From IMG/VR virus record IMGVR_UViG_3300046411_001096, positions 1 to 20,456 of that record: a stretch of DNA of 20,456 nucleotides; one strand, given 5' to 3'. Both the position numbers and the translations under genes were made by a program. Below the pieces are notes generated by a model. The model was given only the letters and a program-made list of their open reading frames with translations. It had not been told where the DNA came from and searched no databases. The stretch is from a virus. Positions 1-7,338 of this stretch are shown here, piece after piece (position 1 is the stretch's first letter; the number at the start of each line of letters is the position of its first letter).

Positions 1-289
1 CTGCATCATGCTCAAATATAGTAACTTCTTCTTTTATTTCTGTACAATGCTTCCATAACGACCAATGCGAGTGAAAAGCAGCCATGCAGTTATCTAAACG
101 CGAATATTTTTCTTTAAATCCTTCTGGTTCAATACCTGCATCAAAAAGAAATCCATATAGAAGTTCATTAGGAGTTGTAGCTTCCCAATTTTGTATTTCA
201 AAGCCATATCTTTTTCCAGATGTAATACACCGTGCCGCCGCCTCAACAGACTTTGGCATTTGGGACATAGTAATAACATAATTTTTCAT
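1..289 (-). CDS. GT25-like glycosyltransferase, partial (C-terminus beyond left edge)
   Basis: An open frame runs from ATG at 289 to the left edge, giving 96 residues of an unfinished protein. It starts MKNYVITMSQ. A histidine/tryptophan-rich helix around residues 67-80 (AAFHSHWSLW) leads to an acidic motif, FEHDA (92-96). This is the spacing seen in family 25 (LPS-type) glycosyltransferases, where a 'SH.sLW' segment precedes an E-D-D/E-H-D motif at the sugar-nucleotide/metal site. The gene immediately upstream (start 978) has the same two motifs, so the two look like diverged paralogues. The start overlaps the upstream stop as ATGA, indicating translational coupling in the glycan operon. The acceptor and sugar are unknown, and the missing C-terminus prevents a firmer call. 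Confidence 0.7.
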   Translation of the reverse strand, partial: MKNYVITMSQMPKSVEAAARCITSGKRYGFEIQNWEATTPNELLYGFLFDAGIEPEGFKEKYSRLDNCMAAFHSHWSLWKHCTEIKEEVTIFEHDA

Positions 290-978
290 TGAGTCGTGGT
301 ACTCTTTAAATTTTGAATAGTAGTATAGAATTTACGGGTGACATATAAGTCAGGAAATAATTGTCTGCACATTATGGCATCGTTTGGCCAAAGGCCAAAT
401 TCCTCTACAAGCTTAAGCATTCTAATTGCGCCGCTTGGTTTAATTATATATGCACTATTTCCAGCTAACCCCTGTGGAACATTTTCATTATCTACCTTAG
501 GAGCTAATTGAAACATGTTTTGGCTGTCAATTACTTTCTGATAAAACACTCTAGCCTTACGTGTACAGCCAAGTGGATTATTAATTCCAATAATATTTCC
601 TTTACATTCACTTGGATTAATATTTAGTTTATAAGTAAAACAGGCATCGTGTTCTAATATTAATATTGTTTCGTTGCTTGTGGCGGCTTCAAGCCACAGT
701 GAATAGTGACTCAGCGCGGCTGCAACCCTAGCCTTAGGTCTTGCCGTTACATACGCGCGTTTAATTAAGCCTGACGCAAAATCAGTAACTTCTCCGGTCC
801 ATGGATAATTCCATTGTAACTTAAATTTTGAAAGAAGTACATCAGTATTTTCAGGTACTATAGCATTGAATCGATTTATTTCAAAATCGTTCTTGACCCT
901 AAAAGAACTAGTCACCAGGTTTTTATACCCGTGCTCAGATATATCGTGGTCTCTAATTACTATAGCATAGGCTTTCAT
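286..978 (-). CDS. GT25-like glycosyltransferase
   Basis: A 230-residue protein, similar in length to family 25 (LPS-type) glycosyltransferases. It has the order expected of that family: an N-terminal beta strand (KAYAIVIRD), a helix with ALSHYSLW near residues 88-95, then ILILEHDA at 105-112, the likely metal/sugar-nucleotide site. A later segment with NSAYIIKPSGA resembles the region that ends the catalytic domain. Most characterised members have ED[DE] where this has EHD, and the partial gene downstream shares that change. No signal peptide or membrane segment is visible, so it should act in the cytoplasm. Both ends overlap neighbours by 4 nt (ATGA). The target could be host surface glycan, a phage structural protein or another acceptor; the sequence does not decide. 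Confidence 0.72.
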   Translation of the reverse strand: MKAYAIVIRDHDISEHGYKNLVTSSFRVKNDFEINRFNAIVPENTDVLLSKFKLQWNYPWTGEVTDFASGLIKRAYVTARPKARVAAALSHYSLWLEAATSNETILILEHDACFTYKLNINPSECKGNIIGINNPLGCTRKARVFYQKVIDSQNMFQLAPKVDNENVPQGLAGNSAYIIKPSGAIRMLKLVEEFGLWPNDAIMCRQLFPDLYVTRKFYTTIQNLKSTTTQ

Positions 979-1556
979 GATACTCTTTCTAGTAAAGTAT
1001 ATCCTTCTGCGACTTCATTACGTTCAATGACTTTAAACGGATACTGATCACAAAACCTAACTAAAGTTTCATACAAAGAACTATTCTGACGACCATTAAT
1101 AATACTAGTGTCGTGTGCCAAAATATATTTTTTAATATTAACTTGATGTGTCATAAGTTCTCTTGACATGTGTTGAGGATGATGATAGCTATCAATTAAA
1201 AGAAAATCCACAGGGCCACCAGAAGATTTTAGATGTGTAGAATCTTGTTCAATTTCTTTTAAAATGATTTTATGTTTCAAGCAAAACTCTTCTGCAATAG
1301 GCTGTAAGAATTTTCTATATCTTGACATATCGTTATCGACTAATACGATTTTCTTTGGTTTAGTAAGTAGGGCCGCAGAAGCCGTACCACCTTGGTGTGT
1401 ACCTAGCTCCATATAAGAATCGCACTCTTTCATTCTTTCTTTAATAACCTCATGGTGATCACAATAATGTTCGCCATGTGCTTCTGTCTGCTGTCTTACA
1501 ATTTCCTTATGAAACTGCTTTAGAGTTTTTACGTGCCCTAGTTCAGAATTTATCAT
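975..1556 (-). CDS. Class I SAM-dependent methyltransferase (Methyltransf_24/CmcI-like)
   Basis: A 193-residue protein with a Rossmann-type methyltransferase core. Motif I is MELGTHQGG (49-57), the strand-2 acidic residue is in VLVDND (71-76), and a LLIDSYH motif (119-125) is followed later by ILAHDTS (145-151). The 'ELGTxxGGT ... IDxxH ... HD' order is that of the rhamnosyl O-methyltransferase / cephalosporin hydroxylase-type family, in which the acidic and histidine residues bind a metal. It lies between an epimerase and a GT25-like enzyme, so O-methylation of a sugar residue or glycan end is the best inference. It starts 1 nt after the upstream stop and overlaps the next gene by 4 nt. The substrate is unknown. 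Confidence 0.72.
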   Translation of the reverse strand: MINSELGHVKTLKQFHKEIVRQQTEAHGEHYCDHHEVIKERMKECDSYMELGTHQGGTASAALLTKPKKIVLVDNDMSRYRKFLQPIAEEFCLKHKIILKEIEQDSTHLKSSGGPVDFLLIDSYHHPQHMSRELMTHQVNIKKYILAHDTSIINGRQNSSLYETLVRFCDQYPFKVIERNEVAEGYTLLERVS

Positions 1557-1557
1557 T

Positions 1558-2415
1558 TTATACCTCGTATTTTATAGCGTCAATGCACATATCTTCTAAT
1601 GATTTATTTTGTTTAAAATATTTAGATTTGGTAGGAACAGTTGATATGGCAATATCACCGGCTCTGCGAGGCCCTTCAACTACTTCAAAATTAACTCTCG
1701 AAACATTGGCCATTGCATCTACAACTTCTTTTACTGAATGCCCTTCAGGAGAACCTAAACAATCGATTTCATTTGTAGGTTCGTTCTCGGTTATTCTCAT
1801 TAAGGAATCGACTATATCTTTGACATGCGTATAGTTTCTGACACACGTACCGTCTCTTGTTTCAAAGTCAGTTCCATGAATATACAGCTTATCAAATTTA
1901 CCATTAACTACAGCAGCTGCTCTTCTAATGAGATGGCTATATTCATCATCATATTTTGCCATACCATCATTGCCACTTACATTATAGAATCTCACAATAC
2001 TGCATTTGGGTTTAAATTGGTTTGCTATTAATTCACCTGCGTGTTTTGATCCTGCATATGGATTACTTTGTGGTTCGAAAGCACTGCCAGTTGAACAATA
2101 AACAAAATGATCGCATGCTGCAGCATCGATTACATTCTTAGTTCCGATGACATTAGTCATATAATAGTTATAAGGATCTTTTACTGAATTAGGAACTTTT
2201 GTTTGCGCAGCAATATGAATTACTTTATCATATGTATCATTATTATTCAGCAGTTTATTTCGAATATCCCAAGGATAAAATTTGTGACAGTACTTAAAAA
2301 TATCATTCTGTTTAGTATTAAAATCTGCAGCTGAAATTGTATGTCCAGCCTCTGCAGCGGTTTTTACAAAATGAGCACCTATATAACCCGTGGCGCCTGT
2401 CACAAATAATCTCAT
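1558..2415 (-). CDS. NAD-dependent sugar epimerase/dehydratase, UDP-glucose 4-epimerase-like
   Basis: A 285-residue extended short-chain dehydrogenase. The N-terminus MRLFVTGATGYIGAHF holds the GxxGxxG NAD-binding turn. D31 follows strand 2. The catalytic set is visible as YCSTGSAF (S108/T109) and the Y-x3-K pair Y120/K124 in NPYAGSKHAGE. The order matches GalE-type epimerases, although the protein is shorter than the roughly 340 residues of bacterial GalE, mostly through a compact C-terminal substrate domain. With a UDP-galactopyranose mutase two genes upstream, conversion of UDP-glucose to UDP-galactose is the simplest role. Another UDP-sugar epimerase or a 4,6-dehydratase relative cannot be excluded. 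The start is 3 nt after the upstream stop, inside the glycan operon. Confidence 0.8.
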   Translation of the reverse strand: MRLFVTGATGYIGAHFVKTAAEAGHTISAADFNTKQNDIFKYCHKFYPWDIRNKLLNNNDTYDKVIHIAAQTKVPNSVKDPYNYYMTNVIGTKNVIDAAACDHFVYCSTGSAFEPQSNPYAGSKHAGELIANQFKPKCSIVRFYNVSGNDGMAKYDDEYSHLIRRAAAVVNGKFDKLYIHGTDFETRDGTCVRNYTHVKDIVDSLMRITENEPTNEIDCLGSPEGHSVKEVVDAMANVSRVNFEVVEGPRRAGDIAISTVPTKSKYFKQNKSLEDMCIDAIKYEV

Positions 2416-2418
2416 AGT

Positions 2419-3237
2419 TTATCCTTCATTAGGCCAGTTTTTATTTACTGGCAAATTCCATTCATTAACAGGACTATTAGTAATCTGCCATAGAGCTTCT
2501 TCTGGCCAGTCATCGGCTGTGCGGAACATAATATGTACTAGCTTTGCATTATCTGGCCTGTTATCACCAATTTTGGCCACAGGATGAGACCCTACTTTGT
2601 GCATATAACAATTCCATTCGTTAGGCATACGCATTAACTTAAAATTAGGAAGATGAATAAAGGCTGAAAAGTAATCTTGAAAGAGCCTATAGAACCTAGG
2701 AAATTGACCCATTTTATCTACGTAGTCTTGAAATGACGGCCAATCCTTTTTCATCTTTTGCAATCCAGCTTTTGATATTACTACTACGCCAGTATTAAAT
2801 ACTTCTGGTCTACCTTCTTTATCATAAGAATATTTTATGCCCCAAGTGTCTTCGCAGGTTCTAGCCCATACTTTATCTACTGCGCTTGTAATTCCACCAG
2901 AATTATAAATTGTTCTAAAGAAAGGTTGCTTAGGTTCAGTGCAAATACCCGCGTCTTCGCCATTAAGCATAAACAAATTATCTGATAATCCTTCTACAGG
3001 AAACACATCAATATCTATTAATGCCACATTATCATACTGATCAAATTCAGCGCTCACTAATGGATTAGCAGGTTCATAATATATTGGTACATTTACTACT
3101 TTACTGGCGATAGTAACATTATGGTCAAACTTATATGCAGCTCCAATTTTATCTGCATATGCTTTCATTAGTTTAGTACTAGCTAATACCCCAGGTTTTA
3201 AAGGTCCTTGCCAATATTGGTAAATCATGTTTTTCAT
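2419..3237 (-). CDS. DxD-motif glycosyltransferase (paralogue 1 of 3)
   Basis: A 272-residue protein with an N-terminal segment (MIYQYWQG, then KAYADKIGAAYKF around 25-37) and a DxD motif in VALIDIDVFP (71-80; D75 and D77). In retaining GT-A glycosyltransferases this aspartate pair binds Mn2+ and the sugar nucleotide. The genes at 4238-4909 and 5510-6298 show the same plan ('YA..iGADY' then 'D[IG]D[IVM]F'), so all three are probably diverged copies of one family. Tryptophans near the C-terminus (WPEEALW, NEWNLP) resemble acceptor-binding regions but were not assigned. No signal peptide is visible. It overlaps the upstream mutase gene by 4 nt. A start at the second methionine (3228) is also possible. 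Confidence 0.72.
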   Translation of the reverse strand: MKNMIYQYWQGPLKPGVLASTKLMKAYADKIGAAYKFDHNVTIASKVVNVPIYYEPANPLVSAEFDQYDNVALIDIDVFPVEGLSDNLFMLNGEDAGICTEPKQPFFRTIYNSGGITSAVDKVWARTCEDTWGIKYSYDKEGRPEVFNTGVVVISKAGLQKMKKDWPSFQDYVDKMGQFPRFYRLFQDYFSAFIHLPNFKLMRMPNEWNCYMHKVGSHPVAKIGDNRPDNAKLVHIMFRTADDWPEEALWQITNSPVNEWNLPVNKNWPNEG

Positions 3238-4241
3238 TTTTTATCCTTAAATCGTTTTGCTATAGCCAATGAAGAATTTATAGCTTGATGCATATCTAAG
3301 TATGCATATAATCCACAGCGACCTATAAATGTCATATTCTTAGATTGAAGTTTTTTATATTTTTCGTAAATCTTTTTATTTTTATTATCAGCATCTTTTA
3401 CTGGATAATATCTTTCTAAATTATTTTCAAGATAATCACATGGCTCTTCAAACGTAAGCGTTGTCATATATTTATTGTCACCATGACATGGTATATTTTT
3501 CCATTCTGTAACTCTGGTCTTAGGTCCGTGATGAGTAAAATTGACAACTGCAGTTGGTAATGCTTTTGGTATAGGTAGACTTATTGTCTCAAATTTAATA
3601 GAACGATAAGGTAGCTTTCCATATTTAAATTCATAATACTCATCTATGGGCATAGAGTTAAACACATGATCATATTCTTTCTCTAATGATTTATTAAAAT
3701 GCACTTTAAGATCAACTGTGATATTATGGTGATAAAGAATATTATTAACCATTTCTGTATAGCCAAGCCGAGGCATATACTGTATTTTATCATCTGGAAA
3801 GTATAATTCGTTGTCGTCATCTCTTATAGGTACACGATTAATAATATCCGGATTAAGTTTATCTAACTCTACTCCCCACATCTTTTTAGTATAAGGTCTG
3901 AAGAATACATCTAAGACGTTTTCTTCACCTACTATATCTTTTGTTTCTTTATTAACAGGCAACGTTACGTATTGGCCGTCTGCTAATTGGGCCTTTACTT
4001 TGTGTCTATATTCAACCCAATCGGTAAATCTAGACAGCCATTCAAAAACTGTTTTATTATTAGTATGAAATAGGTGTGGACCGTACTTATGAACTCTTAT
4101 ACCGTGTTCGTTATTGTAATCATAGGCGTTGCCGGCAACGTGATCACGGCGGTCAATTACGTGAACACTGTGGCCGCTATCAGCCAGTTCTCTAGCTATA
4201 GTAACTCCAGATAATCCAGCACCTACCACTAATATTTTCAT
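3234..4241 (-). CDS. glf: UDP-galactopyranose mutase
   Basis: This 335-residue flavoenzyme should interconvert UDP-galactopyranose and UDP-galactofuranose, the donor for galactofuranose-containing glycans. Visible hallmarks are the FAD-binding dinucleotide fold at the N-terminus (KILVVGAGLSG; G7, G9, G12), an acidic residue in HVIDRRDHVAGN, the mutase signature HKYGPHLFHT (51-60), FFRPYTKKMWG (113-123), the arginine in TRVTEW (243), and the C-terminal GRCGLYAYLDMHQAI (308-321), which closes the flavin and UDP site. It is slightly shorter than bacterial enzymes (about 370-390 residues) but has all the end motifs, so it looks intact. It overlaps both neighbours by 4 nt. The epimerase at 1558-2415 could supply its substrate. 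Confidence 0.93.
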   Translation of the reverse strand: MKILVVGAGLSGVTIARELADSGHSVHVIDRRDHVAGNAYDYNNEHGIRVHKYGPHLFHTNNKTVFEWLSRFTDWVEYRHKVKAQLADGQYVTLPVNKETKDIVGEENVLDVFFRPYTKKMWGVELDKLNPDIINRVPIRDDDNELYFPDDKIQYMPRLGYTEMVNNILYHHNITVDLKVHFNKSLEKEYDHVFNSMPIDEYYEFKYGKLPYRSIKFETISLPIPKALPTAVVNFTHHGPKTRVTEWKNIPCHGDNKYMTTLTFEEPCDYLENNLERYYPVKDADNKNKKIYEKYKKLQSKNMTFIGRCGLYAYLDMHQAINSSLAIAKRFKDKK

Positions 4242-4909
4242 AATATACCTTTGTCAACCAGTGCCTGATAGTTTTCTATTTTCTCGCGTTTTGGCCCCTG
4301 GGGTGTAATCTTAGTTCTTACATGAATAAACCCTGCGGTTTGAGGGCTAGGAAGGAAACTGCACTGACACCATCTTCTGTGAAGATAAGGTTTCTTTGGA
4401 GTAAAGCCAGACTTAACGGCTAAAGTGTGAATGATGCCTTCATCTTCATAATTATAAAGTTTATTATATGGATGCATCCAAGCTTCATTGCCGCCTAATT
4501 CAGATCTAAGCTTAACTCTCATATCCTTTGAAAATTTGTAAATAGCTCCACCCCAATAAGGATATAAAAGACTAGCGTACATGGGATATGAAGCAGCCAG
4601 TCTATGGTGTAGCCTATGCTGCACCTCTTCATATAGGCCAATACCAGATTCTTCAAATATATTAGTAGTCATATTCTTCGGGGCAAACATATCAATGTCA
4701 AGCATTAGCACATCATCATAGTCATCAAACTCTTCATGAAGCATATGAACTTTTTGACAAGGTGATGTAAGATGCTTTCGAAAAGGTTTACCTGTGATTA
4801 GTTTATAATCTGCATTTACTAGCTTAGCATATTCCTGAATATTAGCCATAGACAGTTTATCGAGCTCTCTTAACTCACCGTCAAAATGCTGTAGAATAAT
4901 ATTTACCAT
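4238..4909 (-). CDS. DxD-motif glycosyltransferase (paralogue 2 of 3)
   Basis: A 223-residue protein beginning MVNIILQHFDG, with QEYAKLVNADYKLI (26-39) and a DxD motif in VLMLDIDMFAP (67-77; D71 and D73). This is the same architecture as the genes at 2419-3237 and 5510-6298. It is the shortest of the three and has a histidine/arginine-rich middle (YEEVQHRLHHRLAAS) absent from the others, and a tail with histidine/tryptophan residues (LHRRWCQC). The DxD pair would bind metal and nucleotide sugar. It is cytoplasmic by absence of a signal peptide. It overlaps the upstream methyltransferase by 7 nt and the downstream mutase by 4 nt, so the genes are co-translated. Sugar and acceptor are unknown. 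Confidence 0.7.
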   Translation of the reverse strand: MVNIILQHFDGELRELDKLSMANIQEYAKLVNADYKLITGKPFRKHLTSPCQKVHMLHEEFDDYDDVLMLDIDMFAPKNMTTNIFEESGIGLYEEVQHRLHHRLAASYPMYASLLYPYWGGAIYKFSKDMRVKLRSELGGNEAWMHPYNKLYNYEDEGIIHTLAVKSGFTPKKPYLHRRWCQCSFLPSPQTAGFIHVRTKITPQGPKREKIENYQALVDKGIL

Positions 4910-5508
4910 GGTTTTGAAGCTTCTACTACTGCAGAATGAAATGCTCTAACTGTACCAGGCGTGTCGATATTATTAAATGGAGCTAATCCACTTTTTTGAT
5001 ATAGACATTCCTTAACGTTAATGTATCCTAGTTCTTTTAAAGATTCAATAAGTTCGGTCTTACGCCAAATGTGTTTATGTTCACCATTTTGCCACATAAT
5101 ACCTTCTGCGCACTGATCTTGTATGCGCATGCTCCGTGTATTTTTAGGTGCAAAGTTATGTTTGACAACATAGAAGTTATAATAGTGTTGAACCCAAGAA
5201 TGATTTTCTAAACTATTTTCTTGTCTTAGCCATTCTACAAATTCCATAGGTGGCCAGATAGATCTAATAATTCCACCTGGTTTCATTATACGAAACATTT
5301 CTTTGAAGTAATTTATGCCTTCTTCTTTTGTGAGATGTTCAATAAAGTGTTCGCTATAAACGCCATTATATGTATTATCTGAAATACCTCTCATAGGCAG
5401 ATCTGTTAGATCATATTTTTCTACACCATTAGCAGGATCTGCAACGTCTCTAACTGCATCCCAATTTAAATCACGTTTACGACTAGCAGCAATTTCTAAA
5501 AATCTCAT
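4903..5508 (-). CDS. SAM-dependent methyltransferase-like protein
   Basis: A 201-residue protein related to the predicted methyltransferases found in glycan clusters (Methyltransf_11/COG4627 type). The recognisable part is YSEHFIEHLTKEEG (51-64), followed by FKEMFRIMKPGGIIR (68-82), the post-motif segment that precedes strand 5, and a conserved WPP. The N-terminus reads MRFLEIAASRKRDLNWD, where relatives usually have a glycine-rich 'LNLGCG' motif I. SAM binding may therefore be altered, or the protein may have lost methyltransferase activity. No start upstream in the frame was seen that would add a missing motif. It sits 1 nt before the next gene upstream (stop at 5510) and overlaps the downstream glycosyltransferase by 7 nt. 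Confidence 0.65.
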   Translation of the reverse strand: MRFLEIAASRKRDLNWDAVRDVADPANGVEKYDLTDLPMRGISDNTYNGVYSEHFIEHLTKEEGINYFKEMFRIMKPGGIIRSIWPPMEFVEWLRQENSLENHSWVQHYYNFYVVKHNFAPKNTRSMRIQDQCAEGIMWQNGEHKHIWRKTELIESLKELGYINVKECLYQKSGLAPFNNIDTPGTVRAFHSAVVEASKPW

Positions 5509-5509
5509 A

Positions 5510-6298
5510 CTATATCCCTACTAATTTTGCTAGTTCTTCAATGTTCTCGCCTTCCATAGGCAGAACAGTTTTATGAAAGAAGTGAATAAAGTGCGCTTCA
5601 TGGAGTTTATCGTTAGGAACAGCATTATACAGTCCGTTCCATTTCCAATCTAAATTCTTAGTACGCATTTTTTCTTCTTTAATCCATGTATTAAGAAGAG
5701 TCTGGTCTGTTGACCATTTCCATGCGCCGATTCCATCGATGAACGGCTTAAATCGTGGTCGTCTTAAAAACTGTGCAGGTGTTTCTCCGTTTAGATATTT
5801 ACCCATAGATTTATTCATGAGCATCATTCCCATATTGTAGAATTCAGCACCTTTGTTATTCCATTTCCAATCTACGTTTTTAATATTACCATACTGCATA
5901 CGAGAATAATTAGTTATTTTAGAAACATAACGATCATTAAGAGGCATTTCTCTTTCAACAACGCCGGCAAAATCATAGTCATTATTAATTTCATTAAAAA
6001 TATCAGGCGCTGAATCCCTAATAAAAATATCGCCATCAATTAATGCTATTTTGTCATACGATTTAAAATATGCAAATGCGTTTTCTTTCTCATAAATGGG
6101 AAGAAAGCCGCCATATTTCATATATGATTCATTTGATCTATTTGTTTGAAAAACATCTGGCTTAATCATGAGTATAGGTTGCCGCTGCACAATATAATCA
6201 GCGCCAATTCTATCAGCATATTTTTTTACTGAAGCAGTACAAAAATCATATAATTTTTTACGTTTGCCGGTATACACCTGGTAAATTAGTTTTTTCAT
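5510..6298 (-). CDS. DxD-motif glycosyltransferase (paralogue 3 of 3)
   Basis: A 262-residue protein from ATG at 6298 (MKKLIYQVYTG). An ATG two codons earlier, at 6304, would give 264 residues. The later start is preferred because the AGAGAG Shine-Dalgarno sequence lies 8 nt before it but only 2 nt before 6304. It contains KKYADRIGADYIV and the DxD-type motif IALIDGDIF (D88 and D90 from this start), as in the genes at 4238 and 2419. A GAEFYNMGMMLMNKSMG segment resembles the donor-site loop of such enzymes, and HFIHFFHKTVLP near the C-terminus supplies possible catalytic or metal-binding histidines. It overlaps the preceding small gene by 41 nt. The acceptor is unknown. Confidence 0.72.
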   Translation of the reverse strand: MKKLIYQVYTGKRKKLYDFCTASVKKYADRIGADYIVQRQPILMIKPDVFQTNRSNESYMKYGGFLPIYEKENAFAYFKSYDKIALIDGDIFIRDSAPDIFNEINNDYDFAGVVEREMPLNDRYVSKITNYSRMQYGNIKNVDWKWNNKGAEFYNMGMMLMNKSMGKYLNGETPAQFLRRPRFKPFIDGIGAWKWSTDQTLLNTWIKEEKMRTKNLDWKWNGLYNAVPNDKLHEAHFIHFFHKTVLPMEGENIEELAKLVGI

Positions 6299-6506
6299 TT
6301 TCATAACTCTCTAAAATCTTTTTAGCTAGATCCATAGCTTCATCAAATCGTTTTCTAAATCGATTCTTTTTAGCACTATGATTCACAAAATAATATAAAC
6401 TATCTATATCACCAGTATATGTGGGTAAATCATAGGTCTTCCTAAAACCTACTATTTCTTCATACTGGTATCGATTGGAAAGAAGTTCAGCCAACGATGT
6501 ATTCAT
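6258..6506 (-). CDS. Small conserved-looking protein of unknown function
   Basis: An 82-residue protein, not recognised. The ATG at 6506 (MNTSLAELLSNRYQYEE) is preferred over a GTG three codons upstream because GGAG lies 8 nt before the ATG, whereas the GTG abuts it. It is charged and probably helical. Its C-terminal half (KKNRFRKRFDEAMDLAKKI) is basic and amphipathic. It overlaps the end of the HAD-type gene by 20 nt and the glycosyltransferase start by 41 nt. That is more overlap than elsewhere in the operon and lowers confidence. In its favour are the good ribosome site, and that dropping it would leave a gap of about 190 nt between two tightly packed genes. Confidence 0.6.
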   Translation of the reverse strand: MNTSLAELLSNRYQYEEIVGFRKTYDLPTYTGDIDSLYYFVNHSAKKNRFRKRFDEAMDLAKKILESYENEKTNLPGVYRQT

Positions 6507-7074
6507 ATAGATCACTCCAGCTAGTCATTAAAGGGAATTTATCATTTAACATGTTATGACCGTGTTCGATTAAAACACTTTCTAAACCAAGTATATCGCC
6601 GAGTTCAGCGTTTTCAACTTTATCTTCTATCCACAGAAGACCAGAAGCTCTATAAGGTTCTAGTACTTCATCTTTATCGGCACCTGTATCACAGAAGATA
6701 AACTTTTCAAATGCTGTTTCACCGAATAGCTTTTTAGTATTTTGAATACGAAGAGCCTGAGCATTATGATCAAGCGATAGAGAGGTAATCATATGAAAGA
6801 CATAGCCATGCTTACGATGTAATAAGTCAACATAATACATAGCATCACGTAAAGGAGGAAGAAATCCGATAGCAGCCGATTCATTAAAAAACTTAACTAA
6901 TTCTTTCTTTTTATCGTTAGTTAACCCATAACGATCGCCCATGTCATAATGACCTGGGCCGCTAGCTAGCATTTCATAGCCATGAGCTTGCATCCACGTA
7001 TTAAATGCATATTCCCAATTCATAAGTACTCCGTCACAATCAGTGAGGATTACTTTATTCAAATTATCAATCAT
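6487..7074 (-). CDS. HAD-superfamily phosphatase, possible 5'-nucleotidase-like
   Basis: A 195-residue protein with HAD catalytic motif I, VILTDCDGVLMNW (8-20): D12 would be the nucleophile and D14 the acid/base. Motif II is probably MITSLS, and a late LLWIEDKVENAE provides the acidic metal residues of motif IV. Phosphatases of this size in phages resemble 5'(3')-deoxyribonucleotidases or sugar phosphatases, and the sequence alone does not decide. It is the first gene of the left-hand block, so it may serve either nucleotide turnover or the glycan pathway. AAGGAG lies 6 nt before the ATG, but the AAGGA part falls inside a perfect inverted repeat (7082-7119) that could mask it. Confidence 0.7.
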   Translation of the reverse strand: MIDNLNKVILTDCDGVLMNWEYAFNTWMQAHGYEMLASGPGHYDMGDRYGLTNDKKKELVKFFNESAAIGFLPPLRDAMYYVDLLHRKHGYVFHMITSLSLDHNAQALRIQNTKKLFGETAFEKFIFCDTGADKDEVLEPYRASGLLWIEDKVENAELGDILGLESVLIEHGHNMLNDKFPLMTSWSDLYEYIVG

Positions 7075-7081
7075 ATATTTC

Positions 7082-7119
7082 TCCTTAATTATAGTATTAT
7101 TCTACACTATAATTAAGGA
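7082..7119 (-). promoter_or_regulatory. Perfect 14-bp inverted repeat masking the SD of the HAD gene
   Basis: Two exact 14-nt arms (7082-7095 and 7106-7119) are separated by a 10-nt loop. Read on the coding (minus) strand, the downstream arm contains AAGGA of the Shine-Dalgarno AAGGAG that serves the start at 7074, so a folded transcript would hide the ribosome site. No U-run follows, so it does not look like a simple terminator. The role is inference: translational control, an RNase processing site or transcript 5'-end protection are all possible. Confidence 0.7.
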
Positions 7120-7155
7120 AATGTACATCTTTTTGTTTGCAATAAAAACAATAAC

Positions 7156-7338
7156 TTAGCCATTTAATTGTTGAGGCTCGTCATCAATATAATCGTCTTC
7201 ATATAAAACTTCGCGCAATAGTACTTGCGAATCGTCCATTTGATCAGTTTCACGGATTCTGTTATCTTTATTAAGCGAATGCTTTTTATTACGATCTTTC
7301 TTTTTATTGCGAGGATCGTATCTCCCAAATTTAGCCAT
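7156..7338 (-). CDS. Small basic/acidic two-part protein, unknown function
   Basis: A 60-residue protein beginning MAKFGRYDPRNKKKDRNKK. The N-terminal third is strongly basic, while the C-terminal half is acidic (VLYEDDYIDDEPQQ). I recall short proteins with the same 'KFG+YDPRNKK' opening in marine T4-like phages, but no function is known to me. A strong Shine-Dalgarno (AAGGAGG, 6 nt spacing) precedes the ATG, and the start shares one base with the glutaredoxin stop (TAATG). The charge pattern suggests a nucleic-acid or protein contact role, which is speculative. An 81-nt gap containing an inverted repeat follows its stop. Confidence 0.75.
   Translation of the reverse strand: MAKFGRYDPRNKKKDRNKKHSLNKDNRIRETDQMDDSQVLLREVLYEDDYIDDEPQQLNG

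Noticed and set aside
84-281. Plus-strand frame of 65 codons and a minus-strand frame at 94-279
   Set aside because: Both overlap the partial GT25-like gene (1-289), whose frame has recognisable family motifs and a coupled ATGA start.
6507-6515. GTG start at 6515 for the small gene in front of the glycosyltransferase
   Set aside because: The GGAG would touch the GTG; the ATG at 6506 is correctly spaced.
7106-7119. TATAAT in the inverted repeat arm as a promoter for the HAD gene
   Set aside because: There is no acceptable -35 at normal spacing, and transcription would start within the Shine-Dalgarno sequence.
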